This document shows, piece after piece, positions 25,078 through 34,435 of a stretch of 64,000 nt of DNA. This DNA comes from Longimicrobium sp. (GTDB lineage: Bacteria; Gemmatimonadota; Gemmatimonadetes; Longimicrobiales; Longimicrobiaceae), in the NCBI GenBank assembly GCA_036389135.1, contig DASVQP010000063.1, positions 1 to 64,000 of the forward strand, in the 5' to 3' direction. Each line of letters opens with the position of its first letter. Position 1 is the first letter of the stretch. The notes below the pieces were generated by a model. That model searched no databases. It was not told the DNA's origin and saw only the letters and a program-made list of their open reading frames with translations. Made by a program: the position numbers and the translations under genes.

Positions 25078-25560
25078 ATGTCCGATCCTCAACTTACCGA
25101 GCCGCTGGCGGTGCAGACCGGGATGCTCATCCGTTGCCCGGCCGCGGAGGTGTTCGAAGCGTTCGTCGACCCGGAAATCACGTCGCGATTCTGGTTCACG
25201 CGCGGCAGCGGCAGGCTGGTGGCCGGCCAGCAGGTGCAGTGGGAATGGGAGATGTACGGCGTCTCCATCCCGGTCGACGTGAAGGTGGTGGAGGCGCACC
25301 GGCGCATCGTCGTTGAGTGGCCGGGGGAGGACGGACCCGGCACCGTCGAATGGATCTTCACTGCGATGGACGAGGTCTCGACCTTTGTCAGCATCACGAA
25401 CACGGGCATCAGCGGCAGCGGTGCCGAGCTGGCGACGCAGGCGGCGGACGCGGCAGAGGGGTTTTCGCTGGTGCTGGCGGGCCTCAAGGCGCTCCTGGAG
25501 CACGGCATCCGGCTGAACCTGGTGGCCGACCGATTCCCGAAGGGGCTGGACGAAGATTGA
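25078..25560 (+). CDS. SRPBCC (AHSA1-like) family protein
   Basis: This 160-residue protein has the START/AHSA1 pattern: CPAAEVFEAFVDPEITSRFW near the start, then strands around WEMYGVSIPVDVKVVEAHRR and IVVEWPGEDGPGTVEWIFT, and a long closing helix (AEGFSLVLAGLKALLEHG). Such domains bind small hydrophobic ligands; many in bacteria are uncharacterised. A YciI-family gene follows about 90 bases later on the same strand, a frequent pairing (AHSA1 plus DGPF/YciI). Confidence 0.88.
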   Translation: MSDPQLTEPLAVQTGMLIRCPAAEVFEAFVDPEITSRFWFTRGSGRLVAGQQVQWEWEMYGVSIPVDVKVVEAHRRIVVEWPGEDGPGTVEWIFTAMDEVSTFVSITNTGISGSGAELATQAADAAEGFSLVLAGLKALLEHGIRLNLVADRFPKGLDED

Positions 25561-25650
25561 TCGCGCGCGGCGTGTCGATTCCGCCGCGGCTCGTTCGACG
25601 TACAGGTAAAACGCGGTACAGATCCCCAACCGACTACAAGGATACGACCG

Positions 25651-26070
25651 ATGCGAGTCATGGTTCTGGTGAAGGCCAATGCCGATTCCGAGGCCGGCGT
25701 GATGCCGAGCGAAGAGATGCTGGCCGAGATGGGGAAGTACAACGAGGAGCTGGTGAACGCGGGCGTGATGGTTTCGGGGGAGGGGCTCCACCCTACGTCC
25801 CGGGCGAAGCGCGTGCGCTTCAACGGCAAGGAGCGGACGGTGATCGACGGGCCGTTCACCGAGACCAAGGAGCTGGTGGCCGGCTTCTGGGTCTGGCAGG
25901 TGAAGGACATGGACGAGGCGGTCGAGTGGCTGAAGCGCGCCCCGTTCCAGGGTGAGGAGCTGGAGATCCGCCCGGTCTTTGAGGCCGAGGACTTCGGGGC
26001 GGAGTTCACGCCGGAGCTCCGCGAGCAGGAGGATCGGCTGCGGGAGCGGATCGCGGCGCAGCAGGCGTAG
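25651..26070 (+). CDS. YciI/DGPF-domain family protein
   Basis: This 139-residue protein carries the DGPF signature ERTVIDGPFTETKELVAGFW, the opening MRVMVLVKANADSEAG and a helix MPSEEMLAEMGKYNEELVNAG. It is the typical ferredoxin-like fold of the YCII-related family; biochemical function is mostly unknown. Members often sit next to ECF sigma factors or AHSA1 proteins, and here an AHSA1 gene precedes it. Confidence 0.9.
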   Translation: MRVMVLVKANADSEAGVMPSEEMLAEMGKYNEELVNAGVMVSGEGLHPTSRAKRVRFNGKERTVIDGPFTETKELVAGFWVWQVKDMDEAVEWLKRAPFQGEELEIRPVFEAEDFGAEFTPELREQEDRLRERIAAQQA

Positions 26071-26084
26071 GAGGCCGAGGGCCC

Positions 26085-26533
26085 CCTCCAGGGCCCCCTC
26101 CCCCGCTCGTCACCTCGCGGCCCCTCCCCCAATAACTACCTGGGGGAGGGGCGTTCGCATGCATTCGTGTGCGGCGCAGGGGATGGGCCCCGCCAACATC
26201 GCCGGGGGCTGAAGCCCCCGGCTGGAACCACGGGAAGGCGGCTGAAGCCGGCTCGCAAGCCGCGGGCATCCATTTGTCATCCTGAGCGATGCGCTTCTCT
26301 GTCCTATCCCATGCTCCATCCTTTGGCGCGGCGCGAAGGATCTACTGCGCGTGCTGAGGGGGTGGCTTGTTGCGCCGGCCTCTTGCTGCGCCGGCTAGAT
26401 CCTTCGTTCGCCGCACGAGCCCCGCGTGCGGCGCGGCGATTCGTGGGGGCGGCTCGCTCAGGATGACAGAAAGGGGGGGAGGAGCCGAAGCAGCCCGAGC
26501 GCACTCACGCACTCACGCACTCACGCACTTCCC
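26085..26533. repeat. cluster of four different intergenic repeat types
   Basis: The gap 26071-26624 holds no gene. In order it contains a CCCCTCCCC-type palindrome (about 26120-26155), a GGGGGCTGAAGCCCCC-GGCTGGAAC element (26203-26260), a large CATCCTGAG...CTCAGGATGACA palindrome (26279-26467), and tandem CACTCACG units (26502-26530). Each family occurs elsewhere in the window. Confidence 0.8.
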
Positions 26534-26624
26534 TTCCCCCTGGCCGCTTCTTTGCGAGCCTCCCCGCTCCCGGCCGCGGAACCCGCGCAGCCCTCCACAA
26601 AGCACGAACGCCGACCGAGCTGTC

Positions 26625-29600
26625 TTGATCGTCCTGCACGCCTGCTGGAGCCATCCCACCCTGCGCGTGTGGGGCGAGTCGGAGCACCGTAGGGTGGGGG
26701 TGCGGCGGCGCGCCGCCAACCACCCGCCCTCCAGGCCGTGGCCGCACCCGTTCGCCGCGGAGTGGCGCGAGCTCCACGACGCGCTCGAGCGCGTGGGGCT
26801 CATCGACTGGAAGGACGTGGCGCGCCAGGACCTCACCCTGCGCATCCCGTCGTACCCGCGCAGCCCGCAGCCGTCGCCCCAGGCCCACCGCTTCGATTCA
26901 ATCGAGGCCGGGGAAGGGCTTGTGGGGAGCGCGTTGTGGACGATGCCCGCCGTGTACCTTTCCGGGACGACCTCCCGGGCGATGGACTTCCTCCTCGCGC
27001 TCCCCGCCGGGGCGCCGCAGGGGGTGGTGATCGGCGACACGCTTCGCGGGATGGCGGAGGTGGCGAAGCTGGCCCTGGAGCTGGTGGCGAGGGGGCGCGT
27101 CCTTCCCGTGCTGGAGCGTCCGTCCGGGCGCGGGTGGACGGTGGGATGGCGCCCGGTGCTCACCGATCCGGCCGACGAGGAGCGCTTCGCGGTGCTTGCC
27201 CGCGCTCTGCCCGGCGCGTGCTGGGCCGCGGAGCCCGCGCGCGAGGACGACGGCGTCGCGGGGCTGCTCGCGACGCTGGTAGACCGTTGCGTCCGGCAGG
27301 CGCTCGTGGGGAGCCGGGTGGTGCCGCCGCGCAAGGTGCGCCGCTCCGCCGCCGAGTGGTGGCTGATTGCGCTCACCGACCGTTTCGGTGCGTTCAGCGC
27401 CGACGCGCATACGGTGGAGCCGCTGGCGAACGCGCTGGCGGCGTGGTCGAGGAGCATCGTGCCGCCCGGGCGCGGCGGCGTGCGCACCTGCTTCTTCCTG
27501 GCCCCGCCGGCGGGGGCGGCCGACGACGGCGCCACGCCGGACGATCCCTGGCAACTCGATTTCCTCCTCCAGTCGGTGGACGATCCGTCGTTGATGGTCA
27601 CCGCGGAGGAGGTTTGGCGCTCGCCGGGGCCAATCCGCGTGCTGCGCTCGGTGGCGGACCCGCAGGAGCGGCTGATCGCGGACCTGGGCCGGGCGATGCG
27701 CCTCTTTCCGCCGCTGGAGCCGGCGCTGCGCACCCCGCACCCCACTCGCGCGGAGCTGACGGCGGAGGAGGCGTTCCGCTTCCTGCGCGAGGGTGCGCCG
27801 CTGCTGTCGCAGGCGGGGTTCGCCGTGCGCGTGCCGCCGTGGTGGAACCGCCCCGCGGCGCGGCTGGGGGTCAAGCTGCGCGCCCGCCCCGCCGTCCCGC
27901 GGGAGAACGGACCCGGTCGTTTTGGGCTGGATGCGATCGTCGCGTACGATTGGGAGGTCTCGCTGGGCGGCGCCTCGATCTCGGCCGAGGAGTTCAGGGC
28001 GCTGGCAGGTCGCAAGGTGCCGCTGGTGCGCTTCCGCGGCGAGTGGGTGGAGCTGAAGCCGTCCGAGGTGGAGGCGGCTCTCCGCATCTTCGACCGCCAC
28101 GCCACCGGCGAGATGACCGCCGCCCAGCTCCTGCGCCTCGCCGCCGGCGCAGAGGAGGTCGCCGAGGGGCTCCCCCTCTCCGGCGTGGAGGCGGAAGGCT
28201 GGCTCGGCGAGCTGCTGGCCGGCGCGGGCGACGCGCAGGCCAAACCCGTCCCCACGCCCGCCGGCTTCAACGGCAAGCTGCGCCCCTATCAGCGCCGCGG
28301 CGTGGGGTGGCTCGCGTTCCTCGATCGCATCGGTGTCGGCGCATGCCTGGCGGACGACATGGGTTTGGGGAAAACTCCACAAACGCTCGCGCTCCTCGTC
28401 AAAGAGCGGGAAGGACGGGGAAAGAAGCACCTTCCAGCGACTCTCCTCGTCTGCCCGATGTCGCTGGTGGGGAACTGGCAGAGGGAGTCGGCGCGGTTTG
28501 CGCCGGGGCTCAAGGTGCACGTGCACCACGGAGCCGAGCGGCTGAGCGGGGCGGCCCTGCAGGAGGCGGTGCGCGGGAGCGACCTCGTGCTCACCACGTA
28601 CGCCCTCGCCGCGCGCGACCGCGACGAGCTGGCGTCGGTGGAGTGGGGTCGGGTGGTGCTGGACGAGGCGCAGAACGTCAAGAACGCGGCGGCGCGCCAG
28701 TCGCAGGCGGTGCGCGCCTTTCGCACGCCGCGCCGCATCGCGCTCACGGGCACGCCGGTGGAGAACCGTCTGGCGGAGCTGTGGTCAATCCTGGACTTCC
28801 TCAACCCGGGGCTCCTGGGCCCCCTGGCCGGCTTCCGACGCCGCTTCGCCACCCCCATCGAGCGCTTCCACGACGCCGAGCGCGCCGCCGAGCTTCAGCG
28901 GCTGACGCGCCCCTTCATCCTGCGCCGCCTTAAGACGGACCGCCGCATCATCCGCGACCTGCCGGAGAAGCACGAGATGCGCGTCTTCTGCAACCTGACG
29001 CGCGAACAGGCGTCGCTCTACCAAGCGACGGTGGACGAGATGCTGGCCCGCATCGAAGCGAGCGAGGGGATCGAACGGCGCGGCCTGGTGCTGGCGACGC
29101 TCACGCGGCTCAAACAGGTGTGCAACCATCCCGCGCACCTCCTCCGCGACGGGTCCGCGCTGGAGGGGAGGTCAGGAAAGGTGGCGCGGCTGGAGGAGAT
29201 CCTGGAGGAGGTGCTGGAGCTGGGGGACCGCGCGCTCGTCTTCACGCAGTTCGCGGAGATGGGGCACCTGCTGCGGGGACACCTGGAGGCGCGCTTCGGG
29301 AGCGAGGTCCCCTTCCTGCACGGCGCCACCTCCAAGACGGCGCGCGACACGCTGGTGGCGCGCTTCCAGGAGGGCGACGGGCCGTCGATTCTCCTCCTTT
29401 CGCTCAAGGCGGGGGGCACGGGGCTCAACCTGACGGCGGCCAATCACGTGATCCACTTCGACCGCTGGTGGAACCCGGCCGTGGAGGATCAGGCCACCGA
29501 CCGCGCCTTTCGCATCGGGCAACGGCGCGACGTTCAGGTGCGGAAGCTGGTGTGCGCCGGGACGCTGGAGGAGCGCATCGACGCGATGATCGAGGAGAAG

Positions 29601-29711
29601 AAGCAGCTCGCGGAGAGCGTGCTGGGCGCCGGCGAGGCGTGGCTGACGGAGCTTTCGACCGCCCAGCTCCGGCAGGTCGTTGCGCTGGCGGCGGATGCGG
29701 TGTCGGAATGA
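26625..29711 (+). CDS. SNF2-family DEAD/H helicase (bacterial SWI2/SNF2)
   Basis: This protein of about 1028 residues probably starts at TTG 26625 (reading MIVLHACWSHP), since upstream in-frame codons lie in repeat DNA; no good ribosome site supports it. The N-terminal ~550 residues are the bacterial SNF2-associated region. The ATPase core has ADDMGLGKT (Walker A, ~576), LLVCPMSLVGNW, DEAQNVKN (~678), LTGTPVENRL, then the C-terminal lobe LVFTQFAEMGHLL, FLHGATSK, LSLKAGGTGLNLTAANHVIH and DQATDRAFRIGQ. It is a DNA-translocating remodeller-type ATPase. A SWIM-finger gene follows, the usual partner of this subfamily. Confidence 0.93.
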   Translation: MIVLHACWSHPTLRVWGESEHRRVGVRRRAANHPPSRPWPHPFAAEWRELHDALERVGLIDWKDVARQDLTLRIPSYPRSPQPSPQAHRFDSIEAGEGLVGSALWTMPAVYLSGTTSRAMDFLLALPAGAPQGVVIGDTLRGMAEVAKLALELVARGRVLPVLERPSGRGWTVGWRPVLTDPADEERFAVLARALPGACWAAEPAREDDGVAGLLATLVDRCVRQALVGSRVVPPRKVRRSAAEWWLIALTDRFGAFSADAHTVEPLANALAAWSRSIVPPGRGGVRTCFFLAPPAGAADDGATPDDPWQLDFLLQSVDDPSLMVTAEEVWRSPGPIRVLRSVADPQERLIADLGRAMRLFPPLEPALRTPHPTRAELTAEEAFRFLREGAPLLSQAGFAVRVPPWWNRPAARLGVKLRARPAVPRENGPGRFGLDAIVAYDWEVSLGGASISAEEFRALAGRKVPLVRFRGEWVELKPSEVEAALRIFDRHATGEMTAAQLLRLAAGAEEVAEGLPLSGVEAEGWLGELLAGAGDAQAKPVPTPAGFNGKLRPYQRRGVGWLAFLDRIGVGACLADDMGLGKTPQTLALLVKEREGRGKKHLPATLLVCPMSLVGNWQRESARFAPGLKVHVHHGAERLSGAALQEAVRGSDLVLTTYALAARDRDELASVEWGRVVLDEAQNVKNAAARQSQAVRAFRTPRRIALTGTPVENRLAELWSILDFLNPGLLGPLAGFRRRFATPIERFHDAERAAELQRLTRPFILRRLKTDRRIIRDLPEKHEMRVFCNLTREQASLYQATVDEMLARIEASEGIERRGLVLATLTRLKQVCNHPAHLLRDGSALEGRSGKVARLEEILEEVLELGDRALVFTQFAEMGHLLRGHLEARFGSEVPFLHGATSKTARDTLVARFQEGDGPSILLLSLKAGGTGLNLTAANHVIHFDRWWNPAVEDQATDRAFRIGQRRDVQVRKLVCAGTLEERIDAMIEEKKQLAESVLGAGEAWLTELSTAQLRQVVALAADAVSE

Positions 29712-29725
29712 AAAAACGAACACAG

Positions 29726-29812
29726 CCTCGCACAGAGGGCACGGAGGGAACTGAAAGCCACAGAGAACACCCTTTTTGCAGTTGTCTCTGTGGCACTGTG
29801 TCTCTGTGTGAG
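29726..29812. repeat. CACAGAG-type palindromic repeat inside the SNF2-SWIM operon
   Basis: The ends CCTCGCACAGAGGGCACGG and CTGTGTCTCTGTGTGAG are inverted complements enclosing an ~50-base middle. The repeat fills nearly the whole spacer between the helicase stop and the SWIM gene, and so would be transcribed with the operon. Confidence 0.8.
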
Positions 29813-29835
29813 ATGGATTTTGGGGAAGGTACGCG

Positions 29836-30711
29836 ATGAGCGATGCATGGTACTTCGACGCGGGGCCACGGCGGCCCGCGAAAGATGGGATCGCGGCGCG
29901 CAGCACGCACGGCGAGATCGGCGAAAGCTGGTGGTCGCGGCGGTTCATCGCGGCGCTCCACCAGGTGGCGGATACGTCGCGGCTCGGGCGGGGGCGAAGC
30001 TACGCGCGCAGCGGCCAGGTGATGGATCTGCGCGTGAGCCCGGGCGAGGTGACCGCAAAGGTGCAGGGTTCCGATCCCAGGCCTTACCGGGTAAAGATCG
30101 GCCTCGTGCCCTTCGGCGACGAGCAGTGGGCGCGCGCAGAGGAGGCGCTGGCGGGGCAGGCGCTCTTCCTGGCATCGCTGCTGGCCGGGGAGATGCCGCG
30201 CGACGTGGAGGATGCGTTCACGGCGGCGGGGCTTTCGCTCTTCCCCAGCTCGCCGGACGAGCTCAGGACCGAGTGCTCGTGTCCGGACGCCGCCAACCCG
30301 TGCAAGCACATCGCGGCCACCTTCTACATCCTGGCCGAAGCCTTCGACGACGACCCCTTCCTGGTGCTCGCCTGGCGCGGGCGGACGCGCGATCGCCTGC
30401 TGGAGCGCCTCCGCGAGCTGCGTGGTGCGCTCCCCGCGGCGGCCGAGGATGCGCCGGAAGCGCCGCCGCCTCCCCCGGCCGACTACTGGAGGGCGGGGCC
30501 GGAGCTGGCGGCGCTCCACTTTACCCCGCGCGCGACCGGGATCGCGGACGCGGTCCTTCGCCAGCTCGGCCCGCTCCCGCCCGAGGCCGGCGGCGAGCGC
30601 ATCCAGCAGTCGCTCTCGCAGGCGTACGCCCTGTTTACCGCCGCCGCCGAGCGCCGCGCCTTCGCGGATTCGGACCCGGCGCCGGAGGGGGGCAGCGGCA
30701 CCGTGGAGTGA
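29836..30711 (+). CDS. SWIM zinc-finger protein, partner of SNF2 helicase
   Basis: This 291-residue protein has the SWIM zinc-binding motif C-x-C-x6-C-x-H in TECSCPDAANPCKHIAATFY (near residue 147). It opens with WYFDAGPRRPAKDGI and GESWWSRRFIAALH, the standard N-terminus of SNF2-linked SWIM proteins, and has a Pro-rich stretch near 205. SWIM domains bind DNA or protein; here it probably targets the helicase encoded just upstream. Nothing indicates the cellular process, though such pairs are suspected in DNA maintenance or defence. Confidence 0.9.
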   Translation: MSDAWYFDAGPRRPAKDGIAARSTHGEIGESWWSRRFIAALHQVADTSRLGRGRSYARSGQVMDLRVSPGEVTAKVQGSDPRPYRVKIGLVPFGDEQWARAEEALAGQALFLASLLAGEMPRDVEDAFTAAGLSLFPSSPDELRTECSCPDAANPCKHIAATFYILAEAFDDDPFLVLAWRGRTRDRLLERLRELRGALPAAAEDAPEAPPPPPADYWRAGPELAALHFTPRATGIADAVLRQLGPLPPEAGGERIQQSLSQAYALFTAAAERRAFADSDPAPEGGSGTVE

Positions 30712-31113
30712 GGGCAGGTAGCGCTGGCCCTCTCCCTCGCTCCTTCCTCGCTGCCCCCTCTCCCGAACTGCTGGGCGAGGGGGCGTTCGCATGGATCTCT
30801 GTGCGGGGCGTGGTTCAGCGCGGGGGCAGGCACGGGCAGCCACGTGGGTCGGCCCCTACCGGGTTCGGTACGTCGGGCGGGCGCCGCGGTGGGGGAGAGG
30901 GTGGGCGCGATGAATCGCGCCCCTACAAGATCGATGCGTTTCTCGATGCGGGGGCACCGCGCGAATGGACGCGATCTCCCCCCTCTCCCAGCGGTTTGGG
31001 AGAGGGGGGGCCGGGGAGGGTGAGGGGCCCGCAGTTGGAACCCCGCCCGCTTCCGCTGGTACGGGGTGCGCGCGGTGGACAGCCGCGCACGACGAACTCC
31101 AACCCACGCACAC
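30712..31113. repeat. intergenic repeat cluster before the M3 peptidase gene
   Basis: This 400-base gap has no gene. It holds a CCCTCTCCC-type element (30728-30790), a piece reading CACGGGCAGCCACGTGGG (near 30830), a GGGCGCGATGAATCGCGCCC palindrome (30903-30926), and CCCCCTCTCCCAGCGG with its complement GGGAGAGGGGG (30978-31010). Confidence 0.78.
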
Positions 31114-33300
31114 ATGCGCCACCTGACACTCGCCCGCACCGGGGCGGTCGTGCTTGCGACCGCGGCCGCCGGGTGCGCCAGCGTACAGACCATGGACCCG
31201 GCGTCCTCCCGCGCCGACGCGCCCGCGCAGCAGGCGCCCGCCGCGGCCTCCAACAACCCGCTCCTCGCCCCCTGGACCGGGCCCTACGGCGGCATCCCGC
31301 CCTTCGACCGGGTGCGGGTGGAGGACATCAAGCCCGCCCTCGAAGCCGCGATGGCCGAGAACCTGGGCGAGGTGGAGCGCATCGCGAACGACCCCGCCGC
31401 GCCCACCTTCGAGAACACGCTGGCGGCGCTGGAGCGCGCGGGCTCGTCGATGGAGCGCGTGATGACCGTCTTCGGGATCTGGAGCGGGAACCTCAACACC
31501 CCCGAGTTCCAGAGGGTGGAGAGCGAGATGGCGCCGCGGCTGGCCGCCTTCAACGACCGCATCACGCAGAACGAGGCGCTCTTCCGCCGCATCCAGGCGG
31601 TGTACGACGCGCGCGAGACGGCGGGGCTCACGCCGGAGCAGAAGCGGCTGGCGTGGTACTACCACAACAACTTCGTGCGCGCCGGCGCCCGGCTGGACGC
31701 GGCGAGCAAGGCGCGCCTGTCCGAGATCAACCAGCAGCTCGCCGGGCTCTTCACCCGCTTCGGCCAGCACGTGCTGGCGGACGAGACCGACCAGACGCTG
31801 GTGCTGCGCAGCGAGGCCGAGCTGGCCGGCCTTCCGCAGGAGCTGCGGGCCTCCGCTGCGGCGGCGGCGGCCTCGCGCAACATGCCCGGCGCGTGGGTCA
31901 TCACCAACACCCGCTCGTCGGTGGACCCCTTCCTCACCTACTCCGAGCGGCGCGAGCTGCGGGAGAAGGCGTGGCGGATGTTCATCAACCGCGGCGACAG
32001 CGGCGGCGAGCGCGACAACAACGCCATCATCAGCCAGATCCTGCAGCTCCGCGCGGAGCGGGCGAAGCTCCTTGGGTTCCCCACGCACGCCCACTGGCGG
32101 TTGGAGAACACCATGGCGAAGACCCCCGAGCGGGCCATGCAGCTGATGACCTCCGTGTGGACGCCTGCCGTGGCCCGCGTGCGCCAGGAGGTGGCCGACA
32201 TGCAGGCGCTGGCGGACCGTGAGGGCGCCCGCATCAAGATCGAGCCGTGGGACTATCGCTTCTACCAGGAAAAGGTGCGCAAGGCGCGCTACGACCTGGA
32301 CCAGAACGAGGTGAAGCAGTACCTGCAGCTCGACAGGCTGCGCGAGGGGATGTTCTGGGTGGCGGGCGAGCTGTTCGGGATGCAGTTCTCCCCGGTGACC
32401 GGCGTCCCCGTCTACCACCCCGACGTCACCGTGTACCGCGTGACGGACCGGGCCAGCGGGCGGCAGATCGGCCTCTGGTACTTCGACCCGTACGCCCGCC
32501 CCGGCAAGCGGTCGGGGGCGTGGATGAACGCGTACCGCAACCAGTCGCGCTTCGACGGCGAGGTGACGACGCTCGTCTCCAACAACTCGAACTTCGTAAA
32601 GGGCCAGGGGAACCAGCCCGTCCTGATCTCCTGGGACGACGCCACCACCCTCTTCCACGAGTTCGGACACGCGCTGCACGGGCTGCTCTCCAACGTCAAC
32701 TACCCGTCGCTCTCCGGGACGGCGGTGGCGCGCGACTACGTGGAGTTCCCCTCGCAGCTGCTGGAGCACTGGCTTTCCACGCCGCAGGTGCTGCAGCGCT
32801 TCGCCCTGCACCACCAGACGGGGCGGCCGATCCCGCAGGAGCTGGTGGACCGCATCAAGCGCGCGTCCACCTTCAACCAGGGCTTCGGCACCACCGAGTA
32901 CCTGTCCAGCGCCCTCGTCGACATGAAGCTGCACCTGGCCGGCGCGCGGCAGATCGATCCGGACGCCTTTGAGCGCCAGACGCTGGCGGAGCTGGGCATG
33001 CCCGCCGAGCTGGTGATGCGCCACCGCACGCCGCACTTCGGCCACATCTTCGCCGGCGACAGCTACTCCGCCGGCTACTACAGCTACCTGTGGTCCGACG
33101 TCCTCACCGCCGACGCGGCCGAGGCGTTCACCGGCGCGGGTGGCTTCTACGACCGCGCCGTGGCTGAGCGGCTCCGGACCCTGCTCTCCATCGGCAACAC
33201 CGTGGACCCCGCCGAGGCGTACCGCGCCTTCCGCGGCCGCGACCCCTCGACCGACGCGCTGATGCGGAAGCGCGGGTTTCCGGTGGCGGGGCAGCGGTAG
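31114..33300 (+). CDS. M3 family oligopeptidase lipoprotein (Dcp-like)
   Basis: This 728-residue protein starts at MRHLTLARTGAVVLATAAAGC, a lipoprotein signal with Cys at ~21. It then follows the peptidyl-dipeptidase Dcp/oligopeptidase A layout: NPLLAPWTGPYGGIPPFDRV, a helical N-terminal part, and the zinc site TLFHEFGHALHGLLS (HEFGH at 515-519) with the downstream Glu in RDYVEFPSQLLEHW. The C-terminus has HIFAGDSYSAGYYSYLWSDV. It hydrolyses short peptides; the lipobox places it in the periplasm on a membrane. It stands alone between repeat clusters. Confidence 0.95.
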   Translation: MRHLTLARTGAVVLATAAAGCASVQTMDPASSRADAPAQQAPAAASNNPLLAPWTGPYGGIPPFDRVRVEDIKPALEAAMAENLGEVERIANDPAAPTFENTLAALERAGSSMERVMTVFGIWSGNLNTPEFQRVESEMAPRLAAFNDRITQNEALFRRIQAVYDARETAGLTPEQKRLAWYYHNNFVRAGARLDAASKARLSEINQQLAGLFTRFGQHVLADETDQTLVLRSEAELAGLPQELRASAAAAAASRNMPGAWVITNTRSSVDPFLTYSERRELREKAWRMFINRGDSGGERDNNAIISQILQLRAERAKLLGFPTHAHWRLENTMAKTPERAMQLMTSVWTPAVARVRQEVADMQALADREGARIKIEPWDYRFYQEKVRKARYDLDQNEVKQYLQLDRLREGMFWVAGELFGMQFSPVTGVPVYHPDVTVYRVTDRASGRQIGLWYFDPYARPGKRSGAWMNAYRNQSRFDGEVTTLVSNNSNFVKGQGNQPVLISWDDATTLFHEFGHALHGLLSNVNYPSLSGTAVARDYVEFPSQLLEHWLSTPQVLQRFALHHQTGRPIPQELVDRIKRASTFNQGFGTTEYLSSALVDMKLHLAGARQIDPDAFERQTLAELGMPAELVMRHRTPHFGHIFAGDSYSAGYYSYLWSDVLTADAAEAFTGAGGFYDRAVAERLRTLLSIGNTVDPAEAYRAFRGRDPSTDALMRKRGFPVAGQR

Positions 33301-33625
33301 GCGCCCAGCCCGGCATCGCCGGGGGCTGAAGCCCCCGGCTGGAACGACGGAAAGACCGCTGAAGCGGTCTCGGGTGGCTCGATGGTAGGTGTTTCCGGCG
33401 GGGGACGGTGCGGCGCGGGACACGGGCGCGATAAATCGCGCCCCTACCGGATCTGGGCGCAACGAGCAGATGCACGCGTACGCCCCTCTCCCAGCAGTTT
33501 GGGAGAGGGGCAGCGAGGACGAGCGGGGAGAGGGCCCCACGCAAACCGCCCCTCCCCAGGTAGTTATTGGGGGAGGGGCGGCGAGGAACGAGCGGGGAGG
33601 GGGCCCGCGAAGGCCCCCGGTCCGT
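33301..33625. repeat. intergenic repeat cluster after the M3 peptidase gene
   Basis: No gene is present. In order: a GGGGGCTGAAGCCCCCGGC element followed by GGCTGGAAC (33320-33370), the GGGCGCGATAAATCGCGCCC palindrome (33424-33446), and two successive palindromes, CCCCTCTCCCAGCAGTTTGG type (33485-33515) and CCCCTCCCCAGGTAGTTATT type (33550-33580). This is the convergent gap between the M3 and SWIB genes. Confidence 0.8.
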
Positions 33626-34435
33626 TCAGGCCTTCTCGAAGTGCTGGTTGACCAGGCGCGTCATCTCGAACATCGAGACCTGGTCGCTGCCGAAGATGGG
33701 CCTCAGGCGGTCGTCGGCGTTGATCATCCGGCGATTGGTGGAGTCCTGGAGGTTGTTCTTCTTCACGTAGTCCCACAGGCGCTTGGTGATCTCCGAGCGC
33801 GGCGCCGCCTCCTTGCCGACCACGGCCGCGAGCTGCGCGTCCGGCTGCACCGGCTGCGCAAGGCCGCCGCGGGCGGCCCCACCACCACCGCCGCCACCGC
33901 CACCGCCACCGCTGCGGCGGGTGCTCTTCTTGGCGCCTGCGCTCTTGGTGCCGCCGCTGCTCTTCTTGGCGGCAGAGCCCCCGCCGCCGCTACCCGAGTC
34001 CGACGACCCGCCCGACCCGCCGCCGCTGCGGCTGGCCGACTTGGTGCCCGAGGACTTCTTGGCGCCGGTGGACTTCTTGGCACCCGTGTCCCCGGTGGAG
34101 CGGCTGGAGCTGGACTTCGAGGCCGACTTGGTGCCGGAGGACGACTTGGTGCCGGAGGACTTCTTGGCGCCGCCGGACGACTTCTTGCCGCCGCCCTTCT
34201 TGCCGCCCTCCTCCTCACCGCCCATCGCGTTCACCAGCCCGGCGATGGCCGCCGCGCCCGCCAGCGCCGCTGCGCCCGCGGCGATGGGATGCGCCTTCAC
34301 CATTCCCGCCACCCCGCCTTCCTCGTTGCCGCCCTGGCGCTGGCTTCCGCCCTCGCGCTGTCCGCCATTGGAGCCCGAATTGGAGCCGCCCTGCCGGTCC
34401 CCACCCTGCCGCTGCCCTGCACTCTTCTCAGCCAT
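33626..34435 (-). CDS. SWIB-domain protein with long basic Ser/Gly/Lys linker
   Basis: This 269-residue protein has three parts: a Gln/Gly/Asn-rich start with a hydrophobic stretch AAGAAALAGAAAIAGLV (52-69), a long low-complexity part built from KKSSGTKSAS-type units and an 11-residue Gly run (about 78-190), and a C-terminal SWIB/MDM2 domain (LAQPVQPDAQLAAVVGKEAA ... RSEITKRLWDYVKKNNLQD ... FEMTRLVNQHF). SWIB domains occur in eukaryotic chromatin remodellers and in a few bacteria. The basic linker resembles histone-H1-like bacterial proteins, so DNA compaction is a reasonable guess, not shown. Confidence 0.85.
   Translation of the reverse strand: MAEKSAGQRQGGDRQGGSNSGSNGGQREGGSQRQGGNEEGGVAGMVKAHPIAAGAAALAGAAAIAGLVNAMGGEEEGGKKGGGKKSSGGAKKSSGTKSSSGTKSASKSSSSRSTGDTGAKKSTGAKKSSGTKSASRSGGGSGGSSDSGSGGGGSAAKKSSGGTKSAGAKKSTRRSGGGGGGGGGGGAARGGLAQPVQPDAQLAAVVGKEAAPRSEITKRLWDYVKKNNLQDSTNRRMINADDRLRPIFGSDQVSMFEMTRLVNQHFEKA

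Noticed and set aside
26279-26467. Possible insertion sequence from the long CATCCTGAG palindrome
   Set aside because: No transposase frame lies inside it; it is at most a non-autonomous element.
26367-26624. Upstream extension of the SNF2 helicase frame
   Set aside because: This part is repeat DNA with Arg/Pro/His-rich translation; the conserved N-terminus starts near 26625.
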